Origin: an uncultured Clostridia bacterium
GTDB taxonomy: Bacteria > Bacillota > Clostridia > Christensenellales > CAG-138
Assembly (NCBI GenBank): GCA_937913075.1
Contig: CALEPU010000018.1
Span: forward strand, 1 to 5,878
Length of the DNA stretch: 5,878 nt
Direction of reading: 5' to 3'
The first letter of the stretch is position 1. Each line of letters starts with the position of its first letter. The position numbers were made by a program, and so were the translations under genes. The notes beneath the pieces are model-generated. The model had not been told where the DNA came from and ran no database searches. It saw only the letters and a list, made by a program, of their open reading frames with translations. Positions 1-5,241 of this stretch are shown here, one piece after another.

Positions 1-141
1 AAGGGCGGGAAACGCTCGAGCGCATTGATGTTCATACCGGATATGTATTTCGACGGCGATTTCGTCATGGGCGGGAATGTATGGCTCTATCTGGGAGATA
101 TGATGCCCGCATACTGTATTTACGTGCCATGGGAGGAGTGA
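1..141 (+). CDS. C-terminal end of an unrecognised protein (partial)
   Basis: Frame 1 is open from the window edge to TGA at 139-141 and gives 46 residues, ending ..CIYVPWEE. The third codon positions are GC-rich and the second positions AT-rich, as in the clear genes of this window. The peptide mixes hydrophobic and aromatic residues (M, F, Y, W) in strand-like alternation, but I recognise no family. It conflicts with the signal-peptide ORF on the other strand (65-199). The exact complement frame is also open to the edge, so coding direction is not settled. It may be a real gene end, or a gene running through a rearrangement junction. Confidence 0.35.
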   Translation, partial: KGGKRSSALMFIPDMYFDGDFVMGGNVWLYLGDMMPAYCIYVPWEE

Positions 142-199
142 AAAGCAGCATGGGCAGCGTCAAAAGCGCTGTAAGCGCGGCGAGCAGACGTGTTTTCAT
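65..199 (-). CDS. Short ORF with a signal peptide; possibly a frameshifted or truncated secreted protein
   Basis: The ATG at 199-197 follows a GGGAGG ribosome site (205-210) with 5-base spacing and lies about 30 bases downstream of a TATAAT promoter. The first 25 residues start MKTRLLAALTALLTLPML and form a classic secretion signal: a basic start, a Leu/Ala core, then PPMA. The frame stops after only 44 residues. Another minus-strand frame stays open to the window edge, so the gene may be frameshifted in nature or by assembly. Alternatively, its body was replaced and only promoter, leader and signal peptide survive. The start signals are strong, but the product is unknown. Confidence 0.4.
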   Translation of the reverse strand: MKTRLLAALTALLTLPMLLFTPPMARKYSMRASYLPDRAIHSRP

Positions 200-234
200 A
201 TTGACCTCCCATCGTGTTCGGGGCTTACGCCTCC

Positions 235-262
235 ATTATATCGTCATATCGTGTAACGTCAG
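235..262 (-). promoter_or_regulatory. Probable promoter for the signal-peptide ORF
   Basis: On the minus strand a perfect TATAAT (240-235) is preceded, with a 16-base spacer, by CTGACG (262-257), which matches TTGACA at four of six positions. It is divergent from the kinase promoter about 70 bases away. The untranslated leader to the ATG at 199 would be about 30 bases. Confidence 0.45.
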
Positions 263-332
263 TAAAAACGCAGTGTGGTTTTACAAAAAATTTCTTTACT
301 CAGTATTTCGACGCGATTATTCAAACATCTGA

Positions 333-348
333 CTTGACAATTGACAAG
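333..348. promoter_or_regulatory. Candidate operator: near-perfect palindrome over the -35 box
   Basis: CTTGACAATTGACAAG is symmetric about 340/341 in seven of eight base pairs; only 337/344 (A/A) breaks it. It contains the -35 box and its downstream copy, so a dimeric repressor bound here would block RNA polymerase. The obvious candidate is the helix-turn-helix protein encoded at 1187-1996. Binding is inferred. The palindrome may partly reflect the tandem TTGACAA repeat. Confidence 0.4.
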
Positions 349-362
349 AAAGCGTGTATAAT
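334..362 (+). promoter_or_regulatory. Consensus sigma-A promoter of the kinase operon
   Basis: TTGACA at 334-339, a 17-base spacer, and TATAAT at 357-362 match the housekeeping consensus perfectly in both boxes and spacing. A second TTGACA at 341-346 directly follows the first but is too close to the -10 to serve it. Transcription should start near 369, giving a leader of about 20 bases before the kinase ATG at 388. A promoter this strong normally needs repression, which fits the overlapping palindrome and the DNA-binding domain encoded in the operon. Confidence 0.85.
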
Positions 363-387
363 CGCCGTATGAAAGCGAGGAAATGAT

Positions 388-1224
388 ATGGAAACCAAAG
401 TCATAACCGAAAAACAGGATCTTACGTATCTTCAGTGGACGAGAGCGCGCAATTCCTCCGGGACGGCGGGCTCGTTCCTGAAAGCGTTCTCCGAGCTTAA
501 GAATACGAAGATCTATTATAAGCTCTCGAATTACGACGCGATAAGGGGCGTCGTCGGGCACGAATCCGTAAACGAGATAATCGTGGACAGGCTTCTGACG
601 AAGCTGGGGATAGACCACCTTCATTATCAGCTTATACACGCCGACATTCTGGCGGAAGGCCGCAAAATCGAAACGTGGCTCTGCGCTTCGAAGGATTTCA
701 AGCGCCGAGGCGAAAGCAAGATCGCGCTCGATCAGTTATACAGCTCGGAGAAAGAGCAGGATGAAAGTCCGCTTGATTTCTGCGTAAGGCGCGGATGGAG
801 CAGCTACGTTTGGGAAATGCTGTTGGTGGATTTTCTCATTCTCAACCGCGACCGTCACGGGGCCAATATCGAGATACTGAGAAACAGCCGTTTAAAGACT
901 TTCCGTCCCGCTCCTCTGTTCGACCACGGGCTTTCGCTTGTGTGCAGATGCGAGGACAAGGATGCTCTAGCGGCTTTTGACGTTATGGAAGACCGCCCCG
1001 TACAGTGCTTTGTGGGATCGAGATCGACGTGGGAGAACCTCAAGCTCATTCCAAGGGATTCTCTTCCTGCGGTCGATCCCCTCAGGGAGAGCGACCGGAA
1101 CGATATCTTCGCAGGCCTCGACGAAGCCCTTCCCGCACCGTGGCTTGATAAGATCTGGGAAATGATATGGAAAAGGTGGTGCGCATATGAAGCTTTTTGC
1201 GATCAAAAGCGACTCGACGGGTGA
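388..1224 (+). CDS. HipA/HipT-like serine/threonine kinase (probable toxin component)
   Basis: A 278-residue protein with HipA-type kinase landmarks in order: a Ser/Gly-rich loop at 22-29 (NSSGTAGS); a probable ATP-binding Lys45 in YYKLS; a GHESVNEIIVDRLL helix at 57-70 with the likely partner Glu63; the catalytic motif NRDRHGAN at 153-160, with Asp155 as base and Asn160 as metal ligand; and a metal-binding FDHG at 178-181. All catalytic residues appear intact. HipA kinases phosphorylate protein substrates such as aminoacyl-tRNA synthetases; the target here cannot be told. At 278 residues, with the kinase core starting almost at the N-terminus, it lacks the N-terminal subdomain of full HipA (about 440 residues) and resembles short HipT- or CtkA-like kinases. 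The start is supported by GAGG seven bases upstream and a consensus promoter. Its last 38 bases overlap the next gene, so the two are co-translated. Family confidence is good; a toxin role is inferred. Confidence 0.85.
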   Translation: METKVITEKQDLTYLQWTRARNSSGTAGSFLKAFSELKNTKIYYKLSNYDAIRGVVGHESVNEIIVDRLLTKLGIDHLHYQLIHADILAEGRKIETWLCASKDFKRRGESKIALDQLYSSEKEQDESPLDFCVRRGWSSYVWEMLLVDFLILNRDRHGANIEILRNSRLKTFRPAPLFDHGLSLVCRCEDKDALAAFDVMEDRPVQCFVGSRSTWENLKLIPRDSLPAVDPLRESDRNDIFAGLDEALPAPWLDKIWEMIWKRWCAYEAFCDQKRLDG

Positions 1225-1996
1225 TAAAGCTCTCGGATATCTTCTCTATTACGAGAAGGCGAAGCAGTTCTATATCGAGCTGCCGGATAACGCCGATGAA
1301 TGGGAAACTCCGCTTTTGCTCTCCTCTTTTGTCAAACGCGGGAAGCTGTCCGTCGATCCGTACTGGAGCCTTGAATGGGTGCGCCAGCGCATCATACCGC
1401 CGGACAGGCAGAACATAGGCAGCATATTGAGGGATAACCGTTTAAGCGAATATGACGAGTACAAGCTGCTCGTCCTCGCGAAAGGCCGGTGCGCTCAGGA
1501 CGACTGTTATATCGAACCTTTCGATGAAGAGGAGCTTCCTGCTGAGATAAAACAGCGGCTGCATTACCGTGTGGAAGAGATCGTCCCCATTGAGGACGGC
1601 GAAATGCTCGTTTTCTTCCGCGATGGCTCCCTGAAAAGATGCGATGTTAAACCACTAAGCAGGGATAAACGCTTCCTGCCCGTTATGAACGATCCGGCGT
1701 TGTTCTCCGCTGCACGGGTGCAGACCGACGGGTGCGGAATAACGTGGGGCGAAAACCTCAACATTGATTCAAGAACCTTGTACGATAACGGGATCGGCAT
1801 ACCGCTCTCGTTAAGCGAGTTTAAGAGTTTCGCCTGCTCATGCATAGTCGATACGGACGAGGCGGCAAAATTGCTCGACTGTTCAAGGCAGAACATAAGC
1901 GATTTAGTTAAACGGGGAAAGCTTCATCCTCTGCGAACATCCGCTTCGGGTTATCTGTTCCTTCTAAGCGAGATACGTCAGCGGTTATGGCAGTAG
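1187..1996 (+). CDS. HipS-like / DUF2442 / helix-turn-helix fusion protein (probable kinase partner and autoregulator)
   Basis: A 269-residue protein in three parts. Residues 1-112 start MKLFAIKSDS; the stretch RQRIIPPDRQNIGSILRD, then a YDEYKLLVLAKG motif and RCAQDD, resembles by eye the LLPEG..R / D.F.LL...GGD.AG pattern of the HipA N-terminal subdomain (HipS, Couple_hipA). Residues about 127-203 fit DUF2442: an EDGEMLVFFRDGSLKRCDVKPL strand pair, DPALFSAARV, then ITWGENLNIDSRTLYDNG. Residues about 218-269 are a winged helix-turn-helix of excisionase/MerR type (DTDEAAKLLDCSRQNISDLVKRG followed by a wing). It begins inside the kinase gene, with AGGTGG about 8 bases before the ATG. The likely role is to neutralise or position the kinase and repress the shared promoter. 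DUF2442 and HTH calls are fairly secure; the HipS-like call is by eye. Confidence 0.83.
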   Translation: MKLFAIKSDSTGDKALGYLLYYEKAKQFYIELPDNADEWETPLLLSSFVKRGKLSVDPYWSLEWVRQRIIPPDRQNIGSILRDNRLSEYDEYKLLVLAKGRCAQDDCYIEPFDEEELPAEIKQRLHYRVEEIVPIEDGEMLVFFRDGSLKRCDVKPLSRDKRFLPVMNDPALFSAARVQTDGCGITWGENLNIDSRTLYDNGIGIPLSLSEFKSFACSCIVDTDEAAKLLDCSRQNISDLVKRGKLHPLRTSASGYLFLLSEIRQRLWQ

Positions 1997-2033
1997 CGGT
2001 AAAATGAGAGAGGTATTTCTGCCAATTTTCGGT

Positions 2034-2071
2034 ATGTCGCCCGAAATGCCCTAAAATGTCCGTAGATGTCC
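2034..2071 (+). repeat. Phased ATGTCC-like direct repeats upstream of a phage-type promoter
   Basis: Four related hexamers lie on the same face of the helix: ATGTCG at 2034, ATGCCC at 2046, ATGTCC at 2056 and ATGTCC at 2066, spaced 12, 10 and 10 bases. They sit directly upstream of an extended -10 element that has no good -35 box. That is the usual place for activator or repressor half-sites. A binding role is inferred. Confidence 0.42.
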
Positions 2072-2083
2072 ACATGGCAGATT

Positions 2084-2092
2084 TGCTATAAT
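2084..2092 (+). promoter_or_regulatory. Extended -10 promoter ahead of the HNH remnant
   Basis: TGCTATAAT at 2084-2092 combines the TGn extension with a perfect TATAAT. No hexamer near 2064-2069 matches TTGACA, so the promoter would depend on the extended -10 or on an activator bound at the ATGTCC repeats. Transcription would start near 2099 and run into the hairpin at 2118 and the HNH gene. Confidence 0.55.
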
Positions 2093-2117
2093 ACAATCAG
2101 CGGAGAAGATCCGAAAG

Positions 2118-2146
2118 AAGCCTCGTGCGAACAGCGCGGGGCTTTT
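2118..2146 (+). terminator. GC-rich hairpin with a short T-run in the HNH leader
   Basis: AAGCCTCGTGC (2118-2128) pairs with GCGCGGGGCTT (2134-2144) around a GAACA loop, giving an 11-pair stem with a few G-U pairs and TTTT at the end. It looks like a weak intrinsic terminator or attenuator, only about 20 bases after the predicted start of the TGCTATAAT promoter. It may equally end transcripts from the kinase operon or act as an mRNA structure. The T-run is short, so termination may be partial. Confidence 0.5.
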
Positions 2147-2171
2147 CATATGCCATGAAAGTGAGACTCAT

Positions 2172-2417
2172 ATGCCGAGAAAACCGAAAAGCCCGTGCGG
2201 AGTAAGCGGCTGTCCCCACTTTGCCGAGGACGGCTCACAGTATTGCGCCGTCCATGAAAAACAGCAGCGCGACAGCTATAACAGATACGAACGCGCGACA
2301 GCTATAACAGATACGAACGCACGCCGGATATAAACAAAAAGTACGGCAGAGCGTGGAAGCGGATACGGGACAGATACGTCTTGAAGCACCCCCTGTGTGA
2401 GAGGTGCGGTTCTTTTG
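2172..2417 (+). pseudogene. Phage-type HNH endonuclease, frameshifted and truncated
   Basis: The ATG at 2172 opens a protein starting MPRKPKSPCGVSGCPHF, with a zinc-ribbon of Cys9, Cys14, Cys25 and His28, followed by RDSYNRYER. This is the N-terminus typical of HNH nucleases located beside terminase genes in prophages. An exact 26-bp duplication shifts the frame, and translation ends at TAA 2331-2333 after 53 residues. Removing one copy restores TPDINKKYGRAWKRIRDRY and then HPLCERCG, the usual lead into the HNH core. The sequence then meets the stop codon of the convergent dus gene. The His-Asn-His catalytic part (about 40-50 residues) is missing, so no active nuclease is made. Intact relatives act in phage DNA packaging. 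This is a decayed prophage scrap. Confidence 0.8.
2267..2320 (+). repeat. Exact 26-bp tandem duplication inside the HNH gene
   Basis: Positions 2269-2294 are repeated without mismatch at 2295-2320; two more matching bases (2267-2268) precede the first copy. The unit begins GCGACAGCTATAACAG. Since 26 is not a multiple of three, the duplication breaks the HNH reading frame. Perfect identity suggests a recent slippage or recombination event. Confidence 0.95.
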
Positions 2418-3395
2418 TCATACCTTTTCAAGGCCATCTCGGAAATCATAAAGCAGCCCGAGAAGCTCCTCGCCGGATCTTGCGGTATTGACCGCCCTTC
2501 TAAGGTCCAACGCGCCGCGCATGCCCTTGGAGTACCAGCTCATGTGCTTGCGCAGCTCGGGGAAAAGCCGCGGCGGACGCGAGTTTAAAAACCTTTCGGC
2601 ATGGAGTATAGCGGTATCCATACGCTCTTTATCGGAGGGAGGCGTATACTCCCTGCCTTCGAGCGCCGCGCGTATCTCTTCGAATATGAAGGGATGACCC
2701 TCTGCGCCCCTTGCGACCATCAGCCCTGCGCAGTGCGTTGTGCGCAGCATATCGAGCGCGGAGTCCGCGTCCGTGATATCGCCGTTGCCCCAAACGGGTA
2801 TTTTGACGGCGTCGACCACCTCGGCGATTATCCTTCTGTCCGCCTTGCCGTGGTAGAGCTGCTCTCTCGTTCTGCCGTGCACGGCTATCATTGCCGCGCC
2901 GCTCGCCTCCATAGCCCTTGCAAGCTCCACCGCGTTGGCGTGCTGCTCATCCCAGCCCTTGCGGAACTTGCAGGAAACCGGCAGGCGCGAGGCCTTTGCC
3001 GCAGCCTCCATTACGGCGGCGGCTCTTTTTACGTCGCGCATCAGCGCCGAGCCCTCGCCGTTGCCGGTTATCTTGGGCATGGGACAGCCCATATTGATAT
3101 CGACGAGGCAGACGTCCTCCGCGTACTCGTCGGCGATCATTTTTATCATATCTGCGACGATATCGGGCTCGCTGCCGAAAAGCTGCACGGCGCAGGGGCG
3201 CTCGTTCTCTGCAACGCTCAAAAGCGCTCTGGTCTTTTTGCCGCCGTAGAGCAGACCCTTTGCGCTGACCATTTCGGTATAGGTAAAATCGCAGCCGTGC
3301 TCGACGCAAATACTGCGGAACACGCTGTCTGTAATGCCCGCCATCGGCGCGAGCGCCACGGGCGTTTTCGAATTAAAATCAATGGGGAAGCTCAT
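2418..3395 (-). CDS. dusB: tRNA-dihydrouridine synthase (DusB-like)
   Basis: A 325-residue FMN enzyme that reduces uridine to dihydrouridine in the D-loop of tRNAs, using NAD(P)H. It shows the Dus barrel motifs in order: PVALAPMAGITDSVFR at 12-27; TEMVSAKGLLY at 40-50; VQLFGSEP at 70-77; DINMGCPMPKITGNGEGSAL at 99-118 with catalytic Cys104; CKFRKGWD; VHGRTREQLYHGKAD; WGNGDI; and MVARGAEGHPFIF with the phosphate-binding RGA. Length is normal for bacterial DusB. The start at 3395 is chosen because it overlaps the previous stop as ATGA and leads straight into the conserved N-terminus; the longer open frame to 3623 is antisense-like sequence within the upstream gene. It is last in the operon and its stop abuts the HNH remnant. 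No terminator is visible after it. The B subtype is a family-level guess. Confidence 0.93.
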   Translation of the reverse strand: MSFPIDFNSKTPVALAPMAGITDSVFRSICVEHGCDFTYTEMVSAKGLLYGGKKTRALLSVAENERPCAVQLFGSEPDIVADMIKMIADEYAEDVCLVDINMGCPMPKITGNGEGSALMRDVKRAAAVMEAAAKASRLPVSCKFRKGWDEQHANAVELARAMEASGAAMIAVHGRTREQLYHGKADRRIIAEVVDAVKIPVWGNGDITDADSALDMLRTTHCAGLMVARGAEGHPFIFEEIRAALEGREYTPPSDKERMDTAILHAERFLNSRPPRLFPELRKHMSWYSKGMRGALDLRRAVNTARSGEELLGLLYDFRDGLEKV

Positions 3396-3970
3396 TCTTC
3401 GAGCTGGCTGTAATCCGGCGTGGGCAGGGGCTCCTCCTCGGGATTTTCCTCCAATACCGTGAGAGCGGCAATGAGCCAGCGCCCGTCCACCTTGGCGAGG
3501 CTGATGCTGTACTTTGCCGCGATCCACTGCGGCGCGACAGCGCCGGGCTCGGCGTCGAAATCCGCCGTAGCGTTGATGGTGGGAATTCGCTCGATATAGG
3601 TCACGGTCCCCGTGGTCGCCCAAGGATAGACGCGCATGCCCTTTATCTCATAGCGATAATCATAGCTGTCGACCGTAAAGCCGGCGTACTCGCCGCTGTA
3701 AAGCATGGCGTCGCCCTCTATAAAGGACTCGGTAAAATACTGGCGCAGATCGGCAACGGCGCCCTGCTTCAATACCGCCTCGGCCCTAAGCGCCATGCCC
3801 TCGGTCGCGACTATGTATATGTTGCTGATATACATCGCCTCGGTAAAAACGCCAAAGCAAAGCGCAAGTATGACGCTCGCGATAAGCACCGCGCGAAGCG
3901 CATACCATATAACACGCCTTATTGTGCCGAGGGGATTTGCCCCGGTGCTGCCCTGAACCTGCTCAGCCAT
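3392..3970 (-). CDS. Membrane-anchored protein with a probable NTF2-like extracellular domain
   Basis: 192 residues. A short cytoplasmic start with RR at 18-19 is followed by one hydrophobic helix at about 20-43 (WYALRAVLIASVILALCFGV), then a domain of about 130 residues outside the membrane. Its closing KVDGRWLIAALTVLEENP resembles the last strand of NTF2/SnoaL-like folds, and the C-terminus is acidic and Pro-rich. I do not recognise a named family and assign no function. Start: the ATG at 3970 overlaps the TSCPD stop by 8 bases, and the stop overlaps the dusB start by 4, so it is translationally coupled on both sides. The Shine-Dalgarno sequence is weak. Position between TSCPD and dusB suggests co-expression rather than shared biochemistry. 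Confidence 0.8.
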   Translation of the reverse strand: MAEQVQGSTGANPLGTIRRVIWYALRAVLIASVILALCFGVFTEAMYISNIYIVATEGMALRAEAVLKQGAVADLRQYFTESFIEGDAMLYSGEYAGFTVDSYDYRYEIKGMRVYPWATTGTVTYIERIPTINATADFDAEPGAVAPQWIAAKYSISLAKVDGRWLIAALTVLEENPEEEPLPTPDYSQLEE

Positions 3971-4211
3971 TGACAGCCTGACGAATAGCCTTTGAGAGCT
4001 GATCGGGACAGCTCGTGGGACTTGAACCGCAGCGAATGCCGGAAAGCCTCTCCAATGCAAACTCCACCGGCATGCCCTCTACCAGCCTGCCGATGCCCTG
4101 CAAATTGCCGTTGCAGCCGTTTGTAAATACTACGTTATGCAGCTCGTTGTTCTCAATATCGAAGTCGATATAGGTCGAGCAGGTGCCGCTCGTTTTGTAG
4201 GTGTAATGCAT
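3963..4211 (-). CDS. TSCPD domain small protein (TIGR03905-type)
   Basis: 82 residues, full length for this family of small clostridial proteins. Conserved features are CNGNLQGIGRLVEGM at 33-47 and SSPTSCPDQL at 63-72; the latter includes the TSCPD signature. Cys11, Cys33, Cys61 and Cys68 are candidate metal ligands, since the related C-terminal domain of class II ribonucleotide reductases is thought to bind zinc. The function of the stand-alone protein is not known to me. The start is fixed by AAGGAG (4225-4220) eight bases ahead of the ATG. The gene lies 43 bases after the dapF stop and overlaps the next gene by 8 bases, so it is inside the dapF operon. Confidence 0.9.
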   Translation of the reverse strand: MHYTYKTSGTCSTYIDFDIENNELHNVVFTNGCNGNLQGIGRLVEGMPVEFALERLSGIRCGSSPTSCPDQLSKAIRQAVNG

Positions 4212-4254
4212 ATTATAAACTCCTTATCGTTGTTGCGGTGCTTTGCCCTTGCCT

Positions 4255-5100
4255 TTATAATTCCACAGTTCCGCTGAAAATCCTTTCCGCGGGGCCGCTC
4301 ATGTATATATTGCTTTCGCCGTCCCACTCTATGCGCAGTGCGCCAAGGGGCACTCTTACGGAGACTACCTTTTCGGTAAGCCCTGACTTGATGCAGGCAG
4401 CCGCTGCGGCAGCCGCACCGGTGCCGCAGCAAAGCGTGGCTCCGCAGCCGCGCTCCCAGCTCCTCAAAACAACGTTGCGCCTGTCCTCCACCTCGATAAA
4501 AGCGACGTTCGTCTTTTCGGGGAAGAAATCGTGGTGCTCGAGCGCAAGCCCGTACTTTTCGATATCGAGCCCGCGCACGTTTTCGGTAAAGACAACGAGC
4601 TGGGGTATGCCCGTGTTGACCGCGGTGGCGATAAACTCCCTGTCGGCGGCGGAAATGCTCTGCCTTATAAAATCCTCGCCGTTGGGAGCTTCCATCGGGA
4701 TATCCCCCGCGAGGAAGGAGGGCACTCCCATATCAACGCGCACTGCCATCACCCTGCCGTCCAGCAGCAGAAGCTGAGGCTTTTTAACGCCGGACAGCGT
4801 CTCCACGGTAAAGCCGTCATAGGGTATCAGCCCCTCCTCATACACAAAGCGGCTGAAACAGCGTATGCCGTTGCCGCACATCTGCGCCTCGGTGCCGTCG
4901 CTGTTGAAGACCAGCATCCTGATATCGGCGCACTCGCTGTTCTTGGCGACGAGCAGGCAGTCCCCGCCTATGCCCGTCCTGCGGTTGCAGAGCTTTCGAG
5001 CGACCTTGTTGAGTTCAAAAGGCGAGATGTTGTTTTCACGGTCGTCAATGACTATCATGTCATTGCCCAAGCCGTGCAGCTTTACAAAATACTGTTTCAT
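4255..5100 (-). CDS. dapF: Diaminopimelate epimerase
   Basis: 281 residues, the normal length. It interconverts LL- and meso-diaminopimelate in the cytoplasm, the step supplying meso-DAP for peptidoglycan and lysine; it uses two cysteines and no cofactor. Visible motifs: FVKLHGLGNDMIVID at 5-19; NRRTGIGGDCLL at 39-50; FNSDGTEAQMCGNGIRC at 65-81 with catalytic Cys75; TGIPQLVVF; and ERGCGATLCCGTGAAAA with catalytic Cys at about 225. The repeat-like N and C halves are both complete. The start at 5100 (MKQYFVK) is preferred over ATG 5106-5104 because AAAGGGG (5114-5108) is seven bases away from it but only one base from the earlier ATG. It is first in the dapF-TSCPD-membrane protein-dusB operon. 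Confidence 0.97.
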   Translation of the reverse strand: MKQYFVKLHGLGNDMIVIDDRENNISPFELNKVARKLCNRRTGIGGDCLLVAKNSECADIRMLVFNSDGTEAQMCGNGIRCFSRFVYEEGLIPYDGFTVETLSGVKKPQLLLLDGRVMAVRVDMGVPSFLAGDIPMEAPNGEDFIRQSISAADREFIATAVNTGIPQLVVFTENVRGLDIEKYGLALEHHDFFPEKTNVAFIEVEDRRNVVLRSWERGCGATLCCGTGAAAAAAACIKSGLTEKVVSVRVPLGALRIEWDGESNIYMSGPAERIFSGTVEL

Positions 5101-5107
5101 TGCCATA

Positions 5108-5114
5108 CCCCTTT
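5108..5114 (-). promoter_or_regulatory. Ribosome binding site that decides the dapF start
   Basis: AAAGGGG on the minus strand lies seven bases from the ATG at 5100-5098 and only one base from the in-frame ATG at 5106-5104. The spacing selects the inner ATG and removes the two-residue extension MA. Confidence 0.7.
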
Positions 5115-5134
5115 GTGTATAAAAATACAGTTTA

Positions 5135-5163
5135 ATTATACCCCTCCGAGCCGAGGTTGGCAA
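5135..5163 (-). promoter_or_regulatory. Promoter of the dapF operon
   Basis: On the minus strand TTGCCA (5163-5158), a 17-base spacer and TATAAT (5140-5135) match the housekeeping consensus at 11 of 12 positions. Transcription should start near 5128, leaving a leader of under 30 bases. That is too short for a lysine riboswitch, so no leader control is visible. Confidence 0.8.
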
Positions 5164-5241
5164 TACCCGTTAATAAAATGTTTGCATTTCGTTTGCGTTT
5201 ATAATTGCGATTATGAGCAGGCGTTTACCGTCTGCCGCAGG

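Noticed and set aside
262..284. GTAAAA...TTTTAC inverted repeat as a terminator
   Set aside because: The stem has only six AT-rich pairs with an 11-base loop, and no T-run follows it on the plus strand.
259..639. Minus-strand 126-codon frame across the kinase promoter and gene start
   Set aside because: It is antisense to the kinase N-terminus, runs through a perfect promoter, and lacks a start signal or recognisable domain.
2601..3413. Long plus-strand open frame antisense to dusB
   Set aside because: It is a shadow of a gene with complete Dus motifs, is rich in His, Arg and Ala, and shows no recognisable domain.
3396..3623. N-terminal extension of DusB by 76 residues
   Set aside because: The extension is Arg/His-rich, out of frame within the coupled upstream membrane-protein gene, and unlike any Dus N-terminus; the ATGA overlap fixes the start at 3395.
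5101..5163. Lysine riboswitch ahead of dapF
   Set aside because: The predicted leader is under 30 bases, far too short for a riboswitch, and no terminator hairpin is present.
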